19,995 bases of DNA, from assembly GCA_009784635.1 (NCBI GenBank), contig WRBG01000016.1:1-19995 (forward strand), in the 5' to 3' direction. Of the stretch, positions 8,280 through 15,312 are shown in pieces. The DNA is from Bacteroidales bacterium. Its GTDB lineage: Bacteria; Bacteroidota; Bacteroidia; Bacteroidales; UBA932. A program made the translations under genes and the position numbers. Every line of letters begins with the position of its first letter. The stretch's first letter is position 1. The notes under the pieces were generated by a model. It was not told the DNA's origin. It saw only the letters and a program-made list of their open reading frames with translations, and ran no database searches.

Positions 8280-8287
8280 CAAATGTA
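8280..8287 (-). promoter_or_regulatory. Putative -7 box of the fic gene
   Basis: TACATTTG on the minus strand matches TAnnTTTG; no clear -33 element is seen. Transcription would start near 8273, before both candidate start codons. Confidence 0.5.
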
Positions 8288-8378
8288 ACATGTTTTTTGG
8301 AAAAGCACATATTCTTTAACAACACAAACGAATGACCATGCCTTGTTATTTCTGCTCGGTTTCGGTTCAAAAACTTGC

Positions 8379-8404
8379 AAAACCTGTGATTTGCAGGTTT
8401 TTTT
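8379..8404 (+). terminator. Intrinsic terminator-like hairpin upstream of cutC
   Basis: AAAACCTG (8379-8386), a 7-nt loop and CAGGTTTT (8394-8401) lead into seven consecutive Ts (8398-8404). It points along the plus strand, yet no plus-strand gene lies between the divergent fic gene and this site. It could end a small RNA, insulate cutC from read-through, or be a remnant. Confidence 0.6.
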
Positions 8405-8424
8405 ATTTTATGCAAAATAATGCA

Positions 8425-8432
8425 TACCTTTG
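8425..8432 (+). promoter_or_regulatory. -7 box of cutC, only 4 nt before the start codon
   Basis: TACCTTTG matches TAnnTTTG. It ends at 8432 and the ATG begins at 8437, so transcription would begin at or next to the start codon. No clear -33 TTTG is seen at 19-22 bp. Confidence 0.5.
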
Positions 8433-8436
8433 TGAG

Positions 8437-9147
8437 ATGGATAAAATCTTATTAGAAATATGCGCCGGTTCGGTGGCTTCGGCGCTGGCGGCACAAGAGG
8501 GTGGGGCAGACCGGATAGAGCTGTGTTCGGCCTTGCCTTTGGACGGACTTACGCCGGGATACGGGACGATTAAGGAGGTGAAGCGTCTGCTGTCTATCCC
8601 CGTATATGTGCTGGTACGCCCGCGCGAAGGCGACTTTTTGTATTCCAAAGAAGAACTTGCCGCGATATGCGGGGATATATATGCTGCCAAAGAGTTGGGG
8701 GCAGACGGTATTGTGTGCGGCGCTTTAGACAGATACGGGAATATTGACGTGGAGGCGATGGAGCAAATCATGAAAGCCTCAAAAGGAGTATCGTTTACCT
8801 TTCATCGGGCTTTTGACGTGTGCAGGAATCCGCTTGAATCACTTGAGATATTGATGGAAATGGGGGTAAACACGCTGTTGACCTCCGGACAGGCAGCTAC
8901 CGCAGTAGAGGGGACAGGATTGATTAAAGAGTTGGCGGCTAAAGCTCAGGCTAAAGGATTGACGATTATGGCGGGCTGCGGAATCAAAGCCGCCCATGTG
9001 GCTGCATTGGCGTTGGAAACGGGAGTTGCCGCCATTCATCTCTCTGCCAAGAAGAAGATTACTGGCGCCATGCCAAGGTCTGATTATTATCAAACCGATG
9101 CAGACGAAGTAAGGAATTGTAGAAAAATAATAGATTCGATAAATTAA
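8437..9147 (+). CDS. cutC: CutC family protein
   Basis: A 236-residue TIM-barrel protein of the CutC family, historically linked with copper handling in E. coli; the biochemical role remains unsettled. Family hallmarks are in order: MDKILLEICAGSV at the N-terminus, GGADRIELCSALPLDGLTPG, VYVLVRPREGDFLYS, the FHRAFDV segment (near residue 130), NTLLTSGQ, IMAGCGI and the closing AIHLSAKK. The start at 8437 is chosen because these proteins begin right before LLE(I/V)CAGS. An in-frame ATG at 8332 would add 35 residues encoded across a terminator hairpin and is not credible. An oligopeptidase B-like gene follows after 19 bp and is probably in the same transcript. Confidence 0.92.
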   Translation: MDKILLEICAGSVASALAAQEGGADRIELCSALPLDGLTPGYGTIKEVKRLLSIPVYVLVRPREGDFLYSKEELAAICGDIYAAKELGADGIVCGALDRYGNIDVEAMEQIMKASKGVSFTFHRAFDVCRNPLESLEILMEMGVNTLLTSGQAATAVEGTGLIKELAAKAQAKGLTIMAGCGIKAAHVAALALETGVAAIHLSAKKKITGAMPRSDYYQTDADEVRNCRKIIDSIN

Positions 9148-9166
9148 ATCATTAAATAACAGAACT

Positions 9167-11284
9167 ATGAAAAAAACACTATGCGCGCTTGCCATTATCG
9201 GCTGTTGCGCCTGCCAACCCAAGGTTAAGGCCCCGATTGCTAAGGTGATTCCCCATGAATTTCGAGAATTTGAAAATATCCGTGTGGATAATTACCATTG
9301 GATGCGTTTGAGCGATGAGCAGAAAAACGCCGTCTATCCCGATGCCCAAACTCAAGACGTATTGGACTATCTGAATGAAGAAAATGCCTTTCTGAGGGCC
9401 GGCATGGCCCATACTCAAGAATTGCAAACTGAATTGTTTGAAGAACTTAAAGGGCGCATGAAGCAAGATGACGAATCGGCCCCCTATTTAGACAACGGTT
9501 ATTTTTACTGGACAAAATATGAAACCGGAAAGGAGTATCCCTACTACTATCGCCGGGCCAATAAAGAGGGCGCAGTGGACGAATTGATGCTCGACGTCAA
9601 TCTGCTTGCAGAAGGCAAAGCCTATTGTGCCGTTACGGGAATATCGGTCAGCCCCGACAACCGGCTGATGGCTTATGCCACCGATTATGTGAGCCGTCGT
9701 CGTTTTACCATTCACTTTATGGACTTAACCACCGGAGCGCTGTTGGGCGATTCTATTCCCAACACCACAGGAGGCGTTGTGTGGGCAAACGACAACAAAA
9801 CAGTATTTTACATCACCAGAGACCCTCAGACACTGCGCAGCAATCGCCTCTTTCGCTACCGTTTGGGTACGGAAATTGGGAACGCCCAGCTTTGTTATGA
9901 GGAAAAAGATGAGACTTTTAGCATAGGAGTGGGCAAGACAAAGAGCAATAAATATATTCTGCTGTCTTCTTCCCAAACCCTAACTTCGGAAACACGCATT
10001 TTGGAAGCCGACAGGCCGGATGGCGCCTTTAGGGTATTTACCCCAAGGTCTCACAATCATCTCTATCGGGTTGACCACATGAACGGCGTCTTTTATATTC
10101 GTTCCAATCGAGATGCCCTCAATTTTAAACTGATGAGAACCAATGAAAATGCTACCGAGGAGAGGAACTGGAGGGAGGTCATTCCCCACCGCAGCGATGT
10201 TTTGTTGGAAGGCTATACCCTCTTTACCGATTATTTGGCGGTCAATGAGCGGCAAAATGCCCTTAATAGATTGAGAATTATTAATTTGAAAAATAATTCG
10301 GAGCAGCATGTGCCTTTTACCGAGGAGGTCTATACCACCGGATTCGGCACCAATGTGGAGCCGACATTAAAAACCCTGCGCTACAATTACTCATCCCTCA
10401 CCACTCCCAATTCTATCTACGAATACAATATGGAAACCAAAGAGGTGAAGTTGATTAAAGAAACCGAGGTATTGGGCGGATTCAACAAAAATAATTACGA
10501 AGCCAAACGCCTGTGGGCCACGGCCGCAGACGGTACTAAAGTTCCCATTTCCATGGTCTATCGAAAAGGATTCCAACAAGATGGAAACGGAAAACTGCTG
10601 CTTTACGCCTATGGTTCCTACGGAAATTCTTCCAATCCATCCTTCAATAGTAACATCTTGAGTCTTTTGGACAGGGGCTTTGCCTACGCCATTGCCCACA
10701 TCCGAGGGGGAAGCGAAATGGGAAGGGGCTGGTACGAAGACGGCAAGTTGCTCAACAAGAAAAATACCTTTACCGACTTTAACGATTGCGCCCGCTTTCT
10801 GATTTCTGAAAACTACAGCTCTCCCGCCGGCCTTTTTGCCATGGGCGCCAGCGCCGGAGGATTATTGATGGGCGCCGTTATCAATATGGAGCCTGAACTT
10901 TATAAGGGCGTGATTGCCGGAGTACCTTTTGTAGACGTGGTTACCACCATGTTAGACGCCTCTATTCCCCTTACCACCTTTGAATGGGACGAATGGGGAA
11001 ATCCCGCCATAGAGGAGTATTACCACTATATGCTTTCCTACTCTCCCTACGACCAGACAAAGGCGCAAGACTATCCCAACATGTTGGTAACAACCGGTTA
11101 CTGGGATTCGCAGGTGCAGTATTGGGAGCCGGCCAAATGGGTGGCCAAATTGCGCGCCCTAAAGACCGACAACAATAAGTTGTACTTGGACTGCAATATG
11201 GAGACAGGGCACGGAGGCGCCTCCGGACGATTCGAGCGGCTTAAATTAATCGCGTTGCAATATGCGTTTCTGCTGACGCTTTGA
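9167..11284 (+). CDS. Oligopeptidase B-like S9A serine peptidase, lipoprotein
   Basis: A prolyl-oligopeptidase-family (S9A) enzyme of 705 residues, nearest to oligopeptidase B, which cuts short peptides after basic residues. The N-terminus MKKTLCALAIIGCCACQ is a lipoprotein signal (lipobox IIGC, Cys13; a second candidate is Cys16), so the enzyme is likely membrane-anchored outside the cytoplasm. A beta-propeller fills roughly residues 80-420, and an alpha/beta-hydrolase domain the rest. Catalytic triad by motif: S562 (GASAGGLLMG), D647 (GYWDSQVQYWEP) and H682 (ETGHGGASGR). The stretch EWDEWGNP just after the nucleophile region is diagnostic of the oligopeptidase B branch. It lies 19 bp after cutC, no promoter in between. 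Cleavage specificity is inferred from family membership. Confidence 0.92.
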   Translation: MKKTLCALAIIGCCACQPKVKAPIAKVIPHEFREFENIRVDNYHWMRLSDEQKNAVYPDAQTQDVLDYLNEENAFLRAGMAHTQELQTELFEELKGRMKQDDESAPYLDNGYFYWTKYETGKEYPYYYRRANKEGAVDELMLDVNLLAEGKAYCAVTGISVSPDNRLMAYATDYVSRRRFTIHFMDLTTGALLGDSIPNTTGGVVWANDNKTVFYITRDPQTLRSNRLFRYRLGTEIGNAQLCYEEKDETFSIGVGKTKSNKYILLSSSQTLTSETRILEADRPDGAFRVFTPRSHNHLYRVDHMNGVFYIRSNRDALNFKLMRTNENATEERNWREVIPHRSDVLLEGYTLFTDYLAVNERQNALNRLRIINLKNNSEQHVPFTEEVYTTGFGTNVEPTLKTLRYNYSSLTTPNSIYEYNMETKEVKLIKETEVLGGFNKNNYEAKRLWATAADGTKVPISMVYRKGFQQDGNGKLLLYAYGSYGNSSNPSFNSNILSLLDRGFAYAIAHIRGGSEMGRGWYEDGKLLNKKNTFTDFNDCARFLISENYSSPAGLFAMGASAGGLLMGAVINMEPELYKGVIAGVPFVDVVTTMLDASIPLTTFEWDEWGNPAIEEYYHYMLSYSPYDQTKAQDYPNMLVTTGYWDSQVQYWEPAKWVAKLRALKTDNNKLYLDCNMETGHGGASGRFERLKLIALQYAFLLTL

Positions 11285-11290
11285 TGGCGT

Positions 11291-12079
11291 TTGGGTAGTA
11301 TTTTTACTGAATTGGAAATATTTAGTTTTCTCAAATCATTGGATTCGCCTTTGGTTCAAGAATCCGAATCCTTTCTATTTCCCCAAAAACGAATCCGGAT
11401 TGTTCCCATGCACATAGATAGAGGGATTTTTTTTGATGTAAAGGAGGATGTCGGAGAAAAGGTTCGCACTATTTACTTGTGGGAAGACCTGTGGATACGA
11501 AAAAATGTGCTGGTGAAGACGTGGTTGGCGGGAGAGATATGTGGGAGGAGGCCGGTTTTTGCCAGAAATTGCAGGTTGCAGGCGATAAAAAAAGAGGAAG
11601 CCGACTTGTTTTTTGAGGAAAGCCATCTGTTGGGCGCTGCACGGGCAAAGTATTACTACGGACTTTATTGCCGCGGACAATTGGCGGCGGCGGCGGCGTT
11701 CAGCAATATGCGGATGATGCGGCGCGGCGAGCGGCTTTGCCGCTCGGCCGAATGGGTGCGCTATGCTTCGTTACCGGAAACAAGGATGGTCGGAGGCATG
11801 GGTAAACTTTTGTCGGCCTTTGTAATGGAGCATCAGCCCGACGATGTGATGAGCTATGCCAACAAAGACTGGTCGGAGGGGGCGGCCTACATCAAATTGG
11901 GGTTTGAAGCGGCTGGGGAAACGCCTCCGCAAGCTTATTGGCTTGACCCCCAAACCATGCAACGCTATCCCCTAAAACGACACCCCATTCCTCAACTGCA
12001 TTGGAAACGGGTACATGGGTTGGGAAGTTTAAAGTTTATGAAGAAATATGAAAATAATTCCACGATATTTGTGGAGTAG
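11291..12079 (+). CDS. Uncharacterised protein resembling phage Hef-like/Vsr-like endonuclease proteins with GNAT-like C-terminal half
   Basis: A 262-residue soluble protein of unknown function. Two parts match, by my recognition of motifs, proteins common in phages that combine an endonuclease-like fold with an acetyltransferase-like tail. These are TIYLWEDLWIRKNVLVKTWL followed by PVFARNCRLQAIKKEEA, and then ESHLLGAA, YGLYCRGQLAAAAAF, EWVRYASLPETRMVGGMGKL, SYANKDWSEGAAYIKLGFE and TPPQAYWL. A complete nuclease active site is not evident, so activity is uncertain. The start is also uncertain: the frame opens after the preceding stop with TTG at 11291 and again TTG at 11312; the first ATG would lose about 39 residues. 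It follows the oligopeptidase gene by 6 bp, suggesting the same transcript. It may be a domesticated phage-derived gene (inference). Confidence 0.7.
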   Translation: MGSIFTELEIFSFLKSLDSPLVQESESFLFPQKRIRIVPMHIDRGIFFDVKEDVGEKVRTIYLWEDLWIRKNVLVKTWLAGEICGRRPVFARNCRLQAIKKEEADLFFEESHLLGAARAKYYYGLYCRGQLAAAAAFSNMRMMRRGERLCRSAEWVRYASLPETRMVGGMGKLLSAFVMEHQPDDVMSYANKDWSEGAAYIKLGFEAAGETPPQAYWLDPQTMQRYPLKRHPIPQLHWKRVHGLGSLKFMKKYENNSTIFVE

Positions 12080-12100
12080 TTAAGAATTGTATTATCTTTG
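12068..12100 (+). promoter_or_regulatory. Promoter of the higBA operon
   Basis: TTTG (12068-12071), 21 bp, then TATCTTTG (12093-12100): a complete Bacteroidetes promoter. It overlaps the last codons of the upstream gene and gives a leader of about 14 nt before higB. A short inverted repeat, TCCAC at 12059-12063 with GTGGA at 12071-12075, flanks the -33 element and might be an operator (weak). Confidence 0.7.
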
Positions 12101-12120
12101 CTTCGATTTAGGAAACAGGC

Positions 12121-12438
12121 ATGGAAATAAGGTTTGATAAGGAATATTTGCGTGAATTGTATGAAACCGGCAAAACAGCGGATAAAAAGTATCGTTTTCA
12201 GCCGCAGATAATTACAAAATATCAGAAAACTGTAGTTCTCCTTGCGTCTCTTTTGCGGGTAGAAGACCTTTATCGCTACAATGGTTTATGTTATGAAGCC
12301 TTGCATGGAGACAAGAAAAATTTGGAATCGGTACGGGTAAACGACCAGTATAGGATAGAATTTAAAACAACAAAGGTAGTTACCGAAACCATTGTAACGA
12401 TATGTAATATTATTGAATTGTCAAAGCATTATAAATAA
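12121..12438 (+). CDS. higB: HigB-type toxin (RelE superfamily)
   Basis: A 105-residue protein of the HigB/RelE fold; such toxins are ribosome-dependent mRNA-cutting enzymes held in check by a co-encoded antitoxin. The C-terminal half shows the usual family pattern: a segment LYRYNGLCYEALHGDKKN, then VRVNDQYRIEF and a closing beta strand VTICNIIELSKHYK. Toxin-before-antitoxin order and a single base between its stop and the next start are characteristic of higBA loci. It has its own promoter. The N-terminal region (residues 1-40) is longer than in minimal RelE toxins but no residue loss is evident, so the toxin may be active; I infer this only from an intact frame. Confidence 0.85.
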   Translation: MEIRFDKEYLRELYETGKTADKKYRFQPQIITKYQKTVVLLASLLRVEDLYRYNGLCYEALHGDKKNLESVRVNDQYRIEFKTTKVVTETIVTICNIIELSKHYK

Positions 12439-12439
12439 G

Positions 12440-12754
12440 ATGATTATGAAAAAGTATGTATGCGCCCGTCCGGTACACCCCGGCGAAGTGTTAAAAGACG
12501 AAATAGAATATCGACAACTTTCTCAAAGCAGATTAGCGAAACAAATGGGAATATCATACAAAATTTTGAACGATATACTCAATGAGCGCCGTCCTGTCAC
12601 CACAACCACGGCAATGATGTTTGAAGCGGCATTGGACATTCCGGCCTACTCTATCATCAACATTCAAACTGAATATAATTTGCAAATCGCAAGTTGTGAT
12701 AAGTCCCTCGCAGCACGCCTTGCCGAAATACGCAAGATGACTGCAATATTCTGA
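12440..12754 (+). CDS. higA: HigA-type antitoxin (XRE family)
   Basis: A 104-residue helix-turn-helix antitoxin. HPGEVLKDEIEYRQLSQSRLAKQMGIS is cut here for length: the key parts are HPGEVLKDE at the beginning and QSRLAKQMGIS, KILNDILNERRPVT as recognition helix region, all typical of HigA (VapI) proteins, which neutralise HigB and repress their own promoter. The start at 12440 (ATG) is 1 nt after the higB stop; an ATG at 12446 is equally in frame. A TTG upstream inside higB is not needed. The downstream methyltransferase remnant starts 3 bp after its stop, so it is probably transcribed with higBA. Confidence 0.88.
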   Translation: MIMKKYVCARPVHPGEVLKDEIEYRQLSQSRLAKQMGISYKILNDILNERRPVTTTTAMMFEAALDIPAYSIINIQTEYNLQIASCDKSLAARLAEIRKMTAIF

Positions 12755-12757
12755 TAC

Positions 12758-13330
12758 ATGACCCCCTCATCCTCCTCCAAAGAAATATACGCCCAAGAGC
12801 GTTTCAGCGCTTCAGAGGCCCAACGCCTTGCTCAAGAAATCGCCTTTGGCCCCGTGGTGTTTCAAGTCTCCCGCCTGATGGTTAAATTTGGCATATTCGA
12901 GTTGCTTGCCCAAAACAAAGAAGGGTTAAGCCGGCAGGAGGTTGCCGTTCAGACAGGACTGTCGCCTTATGCCGCACAGGTATTGCTTGAATCGTCGCTG
13001 ACCATTGGGACCATATTGTGCAGAGAGGACAAGTATTATATTGCCAAGGCGGGGTGGTTTTTGCTTAACGACCCCATGGCAAGGGTCAATATTGACTTTA
13101 ATCACGATGTAAACTATTTGGGTCTTTTTGACTTGGAAAAGGCCCTGCTACACGGTAAGCCGGAAGGACTAAAAGTATTTGGGGATTGGCCTACCATTTA
13201 CGAAGGACTGTCCCAACTGCCTGAGCAGGCGCAAAAATCGTGGTTCGACTTTGACCACTTCTATTCCGACCACTCGTTTGATGCCGCCTTGTTGGGGCAC
13301 AGCATTATGCAATGCAGGACACAACGATAG
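12758..13330 (+). CDS. Internally deleted SAM-dependent O-methyltransferase (dimerisation domain without the SAM-binding domain)
   Basis: The 190-residue product matches the N-terminal half of a Bacteroidetes methyltransferase family whose members, as I know them, are about 340-350 residues. Present are the winged-helix dimerisation part (EIAFGPVVFQVSRLMVKFGI, LSRQEVAVQTGLSPYAAQVL, KYYIAKAGWFLLND) and the linker HGKPEGLKVFGDWPTIYEGL. It continues through FDHFYSDHSFD at about residue 173, just before the SAM-binding glycine motif should begin. The last residues, LLGHSIMQCRTQR, look like the usual extreme C-terminus of the same family (Gly-His-Ser/Thr ... Cys-Arg/Lys). So an in-frame deletion of some 150 residues seems to have joined the two ends. 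Without a SAM site it should be catalytically dead. It starts 3 bp after higA. Confidence 0.8.
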   Translation: MTPSSSSKEIYAQERFSASEAQRLAQEIAFGPVVFQVSRLMVKFGIFELLAQNKEGLSRQEVAVQTGLSPYAAQVLLESSLTIGTILCREDKYYIAKAGWFLLNDPMARVNIDFNHDVNYLGLFDLEKALLHGKPEGLKVFGDWPTIYEGLSQLPEQAQKSWFDFDHFYSDHSFDAALLGHSIMQCRTQR

Positions 13331-13364
13331 CAACGAATAATTAACACATAAAAACCTTGTACTC

Positions 13365-14117
13365 ATGAAAAATTTATTTGAAAAAAACCGATTATTTTGT
13401 TTGATGGTTGCGGTGGCATTGTGGGGATGCAGCGGCAAAACATCTGAGCATGGCGGCTCTGTATTGACCAAAACGGATGACGCGCCATTGACTTACATCT
13501 TACCATCTCCCCAGACCGATGGTAAAGTGAGCGTAGAAAAAGCATTGCAGGAACGCCGCTCCCAAAGGCGTTTTCAAGACAGGGCGATTTCGGCAGAGCA
13601 GTTGTCGCAAATTTTGTGGGCTGCCTACGGAGTTACCGAACCAAGGACCGACCGCGCGTTTTTAAGGGGCGGTTTGCGCACAGCTCCCTCTGCCGGCGCA
13701 CTTTATCCATTTGAAATTTACGCGGTGGTCGGGAAGGTGAAAGACATTGAACCGGGCGTCTATAAATACATTTCGGAGGAGCATAAATTAGTAAGGACGA
13801 TTGACAGAGACGTTAGGGCAGAACTTCGTGCGGCGGCCTTGGGTCAAGCCATGGTAGAAGAAGCGCCGGCAACGGTGGTATACAGCGCCATTTTTAGCAG
13901 GATGACAGAGAAGTATGGCGATAGAGGTCGTGAAAGATACGTATGTATGGATTTGGGACATTCTGCACAAAATGTTTACCTTCAAGCAGAAGCGCTGCGC
14001 TTGGGCACATGCGCCATAGGCGCGTTTGTAGACAACAGGATAAGTCAGGTACTTCAACTTCCCCAAGAAGAAGAACCTTTATATCTGATGCCGGTCGGAC
14101 ACTATGAGCGGCGGTAA
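13365..14117 (+). CDS. SagB/ThcOx-type nitroreductase-family flavoprotein, lipoprotein
   Basis: A 250-residue FMN-dependent oxidoreductase of the SagB-type nitroreductase family. The N-terminus is a lipoprotein signal (LWGC lipobox, Cys22), so it is likely anchored on the outer side of the inner membrane or in the outer membrane. FMN-binding features are RRSQRRF (residues 64-70), the SagB-typical APSAGALYPFEIY, the HSAQNVYLQAEALRLGTCAIGAF segment (quoted key parts: HSAQN, EALRLGTCAIGAF), and a final VGHYERR-like end. SagB enzymes in gene clusters for azole-containing peptides oxidise azolines, but no YcaO cyclodehydratase or precursor peptide is present, so its substrate is unknown. It lies 34 bp after the truncated methyltransferase, and its 3' end is close to or overlaps the aminotransferase start, so the two are surely co-transcribed. 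Confidence 0.9.
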   Translation: MKNLFEKNRLFCLMVAVALWGCSGKTSEHGGSVLTKTDDAPLTYILPSPQTDGKVSVEKALQERRSQRRFQDRAISAEQLSQILWAAYGVTEPRTDRAFLRGGLRTAPSAGALYPFEIYAVVGKVKDIEPGVYKYISEEHKLVRTIDRDVRAELRAAALGQAMVEEAPATVVYSAIFSRMTEKYGDRGRERYVCMDLGHSAQNVYLQAEALRLGTCAIGAFVDNRISQVLQLPQEEEPLYLMPVGHYERR

Positions 14118-14136
14118 CAATCCGGATGGCATACAT

Positions 14137-15255
14137 ATGAAAATAAGACCTTTTGCTTTAGAACGCTATTTTGCCAAGTATGAGTTTACGGCGCCCTATC
14201 TGCTGTGCTGTTCCGACTGTGAAGCCTTAAAACTGTCCGAACTTTTGTCCATGGCCGATACGGAGAGCCTTGCGCTTTGGCAAAAATTGGGGCTTGGCTA
14301 TACCGAATCCTTAGGGCATCCCTTGTTGCGCGAGGAGGTTGCCTTGTTGTACGACTGCATCACGCCTCAAGAAGTATTGGTTGCTGCGCCCGAGGAGGGC
14401 ATCTACATAGCCATGAATACACTCCTGCAAAAAGGCGACCATGTAGTGGCCACAGGCCCCGGCTATCAATCTTTGTCGGAGGTGGCTGTCTCTTTGGGTT
14501 GTACCCTCTCTTTTTGGACGCCGGAATGGAATGAAGCGTCCGGCTGGCAATTTAAGACAGAGGATTTATACGCCTTGATTACCAAAGATACTAAGCTCAT
14601 TGTCATCAATTTTCCGCACAATCCCACCGGAGCCGTACTTGACGAAGTCGGCCTAAACAGGGTGGTGGAGATGGCGCGTGAACGAAACATCCCTGTTTTT
14701 TCGGACGAGATGTATCGCTATTTGGAGCATGACCCTGCCCTGCGCCTCCCTTCGGTGGCCGAGATATATGAACGGGGTATTGCCTTATCGGGTCTGTCCA
14801 AGAGTTTTGCCCTTCCCGGACTACGCATTGGCTGGCTGACCTCTAAGGACAAAGCGCTGTTGCAATCCTGCGCCTTTTACAAAGATTACACCACCATATG
14901 CAGCAGCGCCCCTTCCGAAGTGTTGGGTATTATGGGTTTGCGTGCAAAAGAGCAAATTGTGCAGCGCAATATGGAAATGATAACGCGCAATTTGGGACTT
15001 TTGGATGACTTCTTTGCTCATTATGCCCACCTCTTTAGCTGGCATCGCCCTTTGGCCTCCTCCATCGCTTTCCCCAAATTTTTGGGCGACCAACCCATCA
15101 CCCATTATTGCGACGAACTGATTGAAAAAAGTGGCGTTATGCTCCTTCCCGCCCCGCTTTTTGGCTTGGACGGGCCTTACTTTAGGATTGGCTTTGGACG
15201 TAAGAATATGCCAACGGCCTTGGGGAAGTTAGCGCAGACCCTACTTAGCGCTTAG
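14137..15255 (+). CDS. PLP-dependent class I/II aminotransferase
   Basis: A fold-type I aminotransferase of 372 residues. Seen are the cofactor and substrate motifs NFPHNPTGA, FSDEMYR (Asp contacting the pyridine nitrogen, Tyr the phosphate-side oxygen), GLSKSFALPGLRIGW with the Schiff-base lysine K222, and a C-terminal FRIGFGR carrying the carboxylate-binding Arg. The N-terminus MKIRPFALERYFAKYEF and the following CCSDCEA are characteristic of a little-studied aminotransferase branch; amino donor and acceptor are unknown. An upstream ATG at 14104 would overlap the preceding gene by 14 nt and add eleven residues (MSGGNNPDGIH); the start at 14137 begins at the conserved part. The tight link with the SagB-like gene suggests related substrates (inference). 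Confidence 0.9.
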   Translation: MKIRPFALERYFAKYEFTAPYLLCCSDCEALKLSELLSMADTESLALWQKLGLGYTESLGHPLLREEVALLYDCITPQEVLVAAPEEGIYIAMNTLLQKGDHVVATGPGYQSLSEVAVSLGCTLSFWTPEWNEASGWQFKTEDLYALITKDTKLIVINFPHNPTGAVLDEVGLNRVVEMARERNIPVFSDEMYRYLEHDPALRLPSVAEIYERGIALSGLSKSFALPGLRIGWLTSKDKALLQSCAFYKDYTTICSSAPSEVLGIMGLRAKEQIVQRNMEMITRNLGLLDDFFAHYAHLFSWHRPLASSIAFPKFLGDQPITHYCDELIEKSGVMLLPAPLFGLDGPYFRIGFGRKNMPTALGKLAQTLLSA

Positions 15256-15284
15256 GTATCGCTGCAATAAACCTTAGGATTTTT

Positions 15285-15300
15285 TGGCACGATTTTGGCT
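15285..15300 (+). promoter_or_regulatory. Sigma-54 (RpoN) promoter candidate
   Basis: TGGCACGATTTTGGCT matches the sigma-54 consensus TGGCACGnnnnTTGCW at every fixed position except one (T to G at the second T of TTGC). The invariant GG and GC are separated by exactly 10 bp. Transcription would start about 12 bp past the GC, near 15311, two bases before the ATG at 15313. Confidence 0.6.
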
Positions 15301-15312
15301 TGGTCGAGAGGT

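Noticed and set aside
8332..8436. In-frame N-terminal extension of cutC from ATG 8332
   Set aside because: It would translate through the terminator hairpin and the -7 box and precede the conserved CutC N-terminus; Cys/Phe-rich composition does not resemble a domain.
12413..12439. TTG start for higA inside higB
   Set aside because: An ATG one base after the higB stop gives the normal HigA N-terminus; the extra nine residues are simply out-of-frame higB sequence.
15256..15284. Possible terminator after the aminotransferase (six Ts at 15279-15284)
   Set aside because: No stable stem precedes the T run; only a 4-bp AGGT/ACCT pairing was found.
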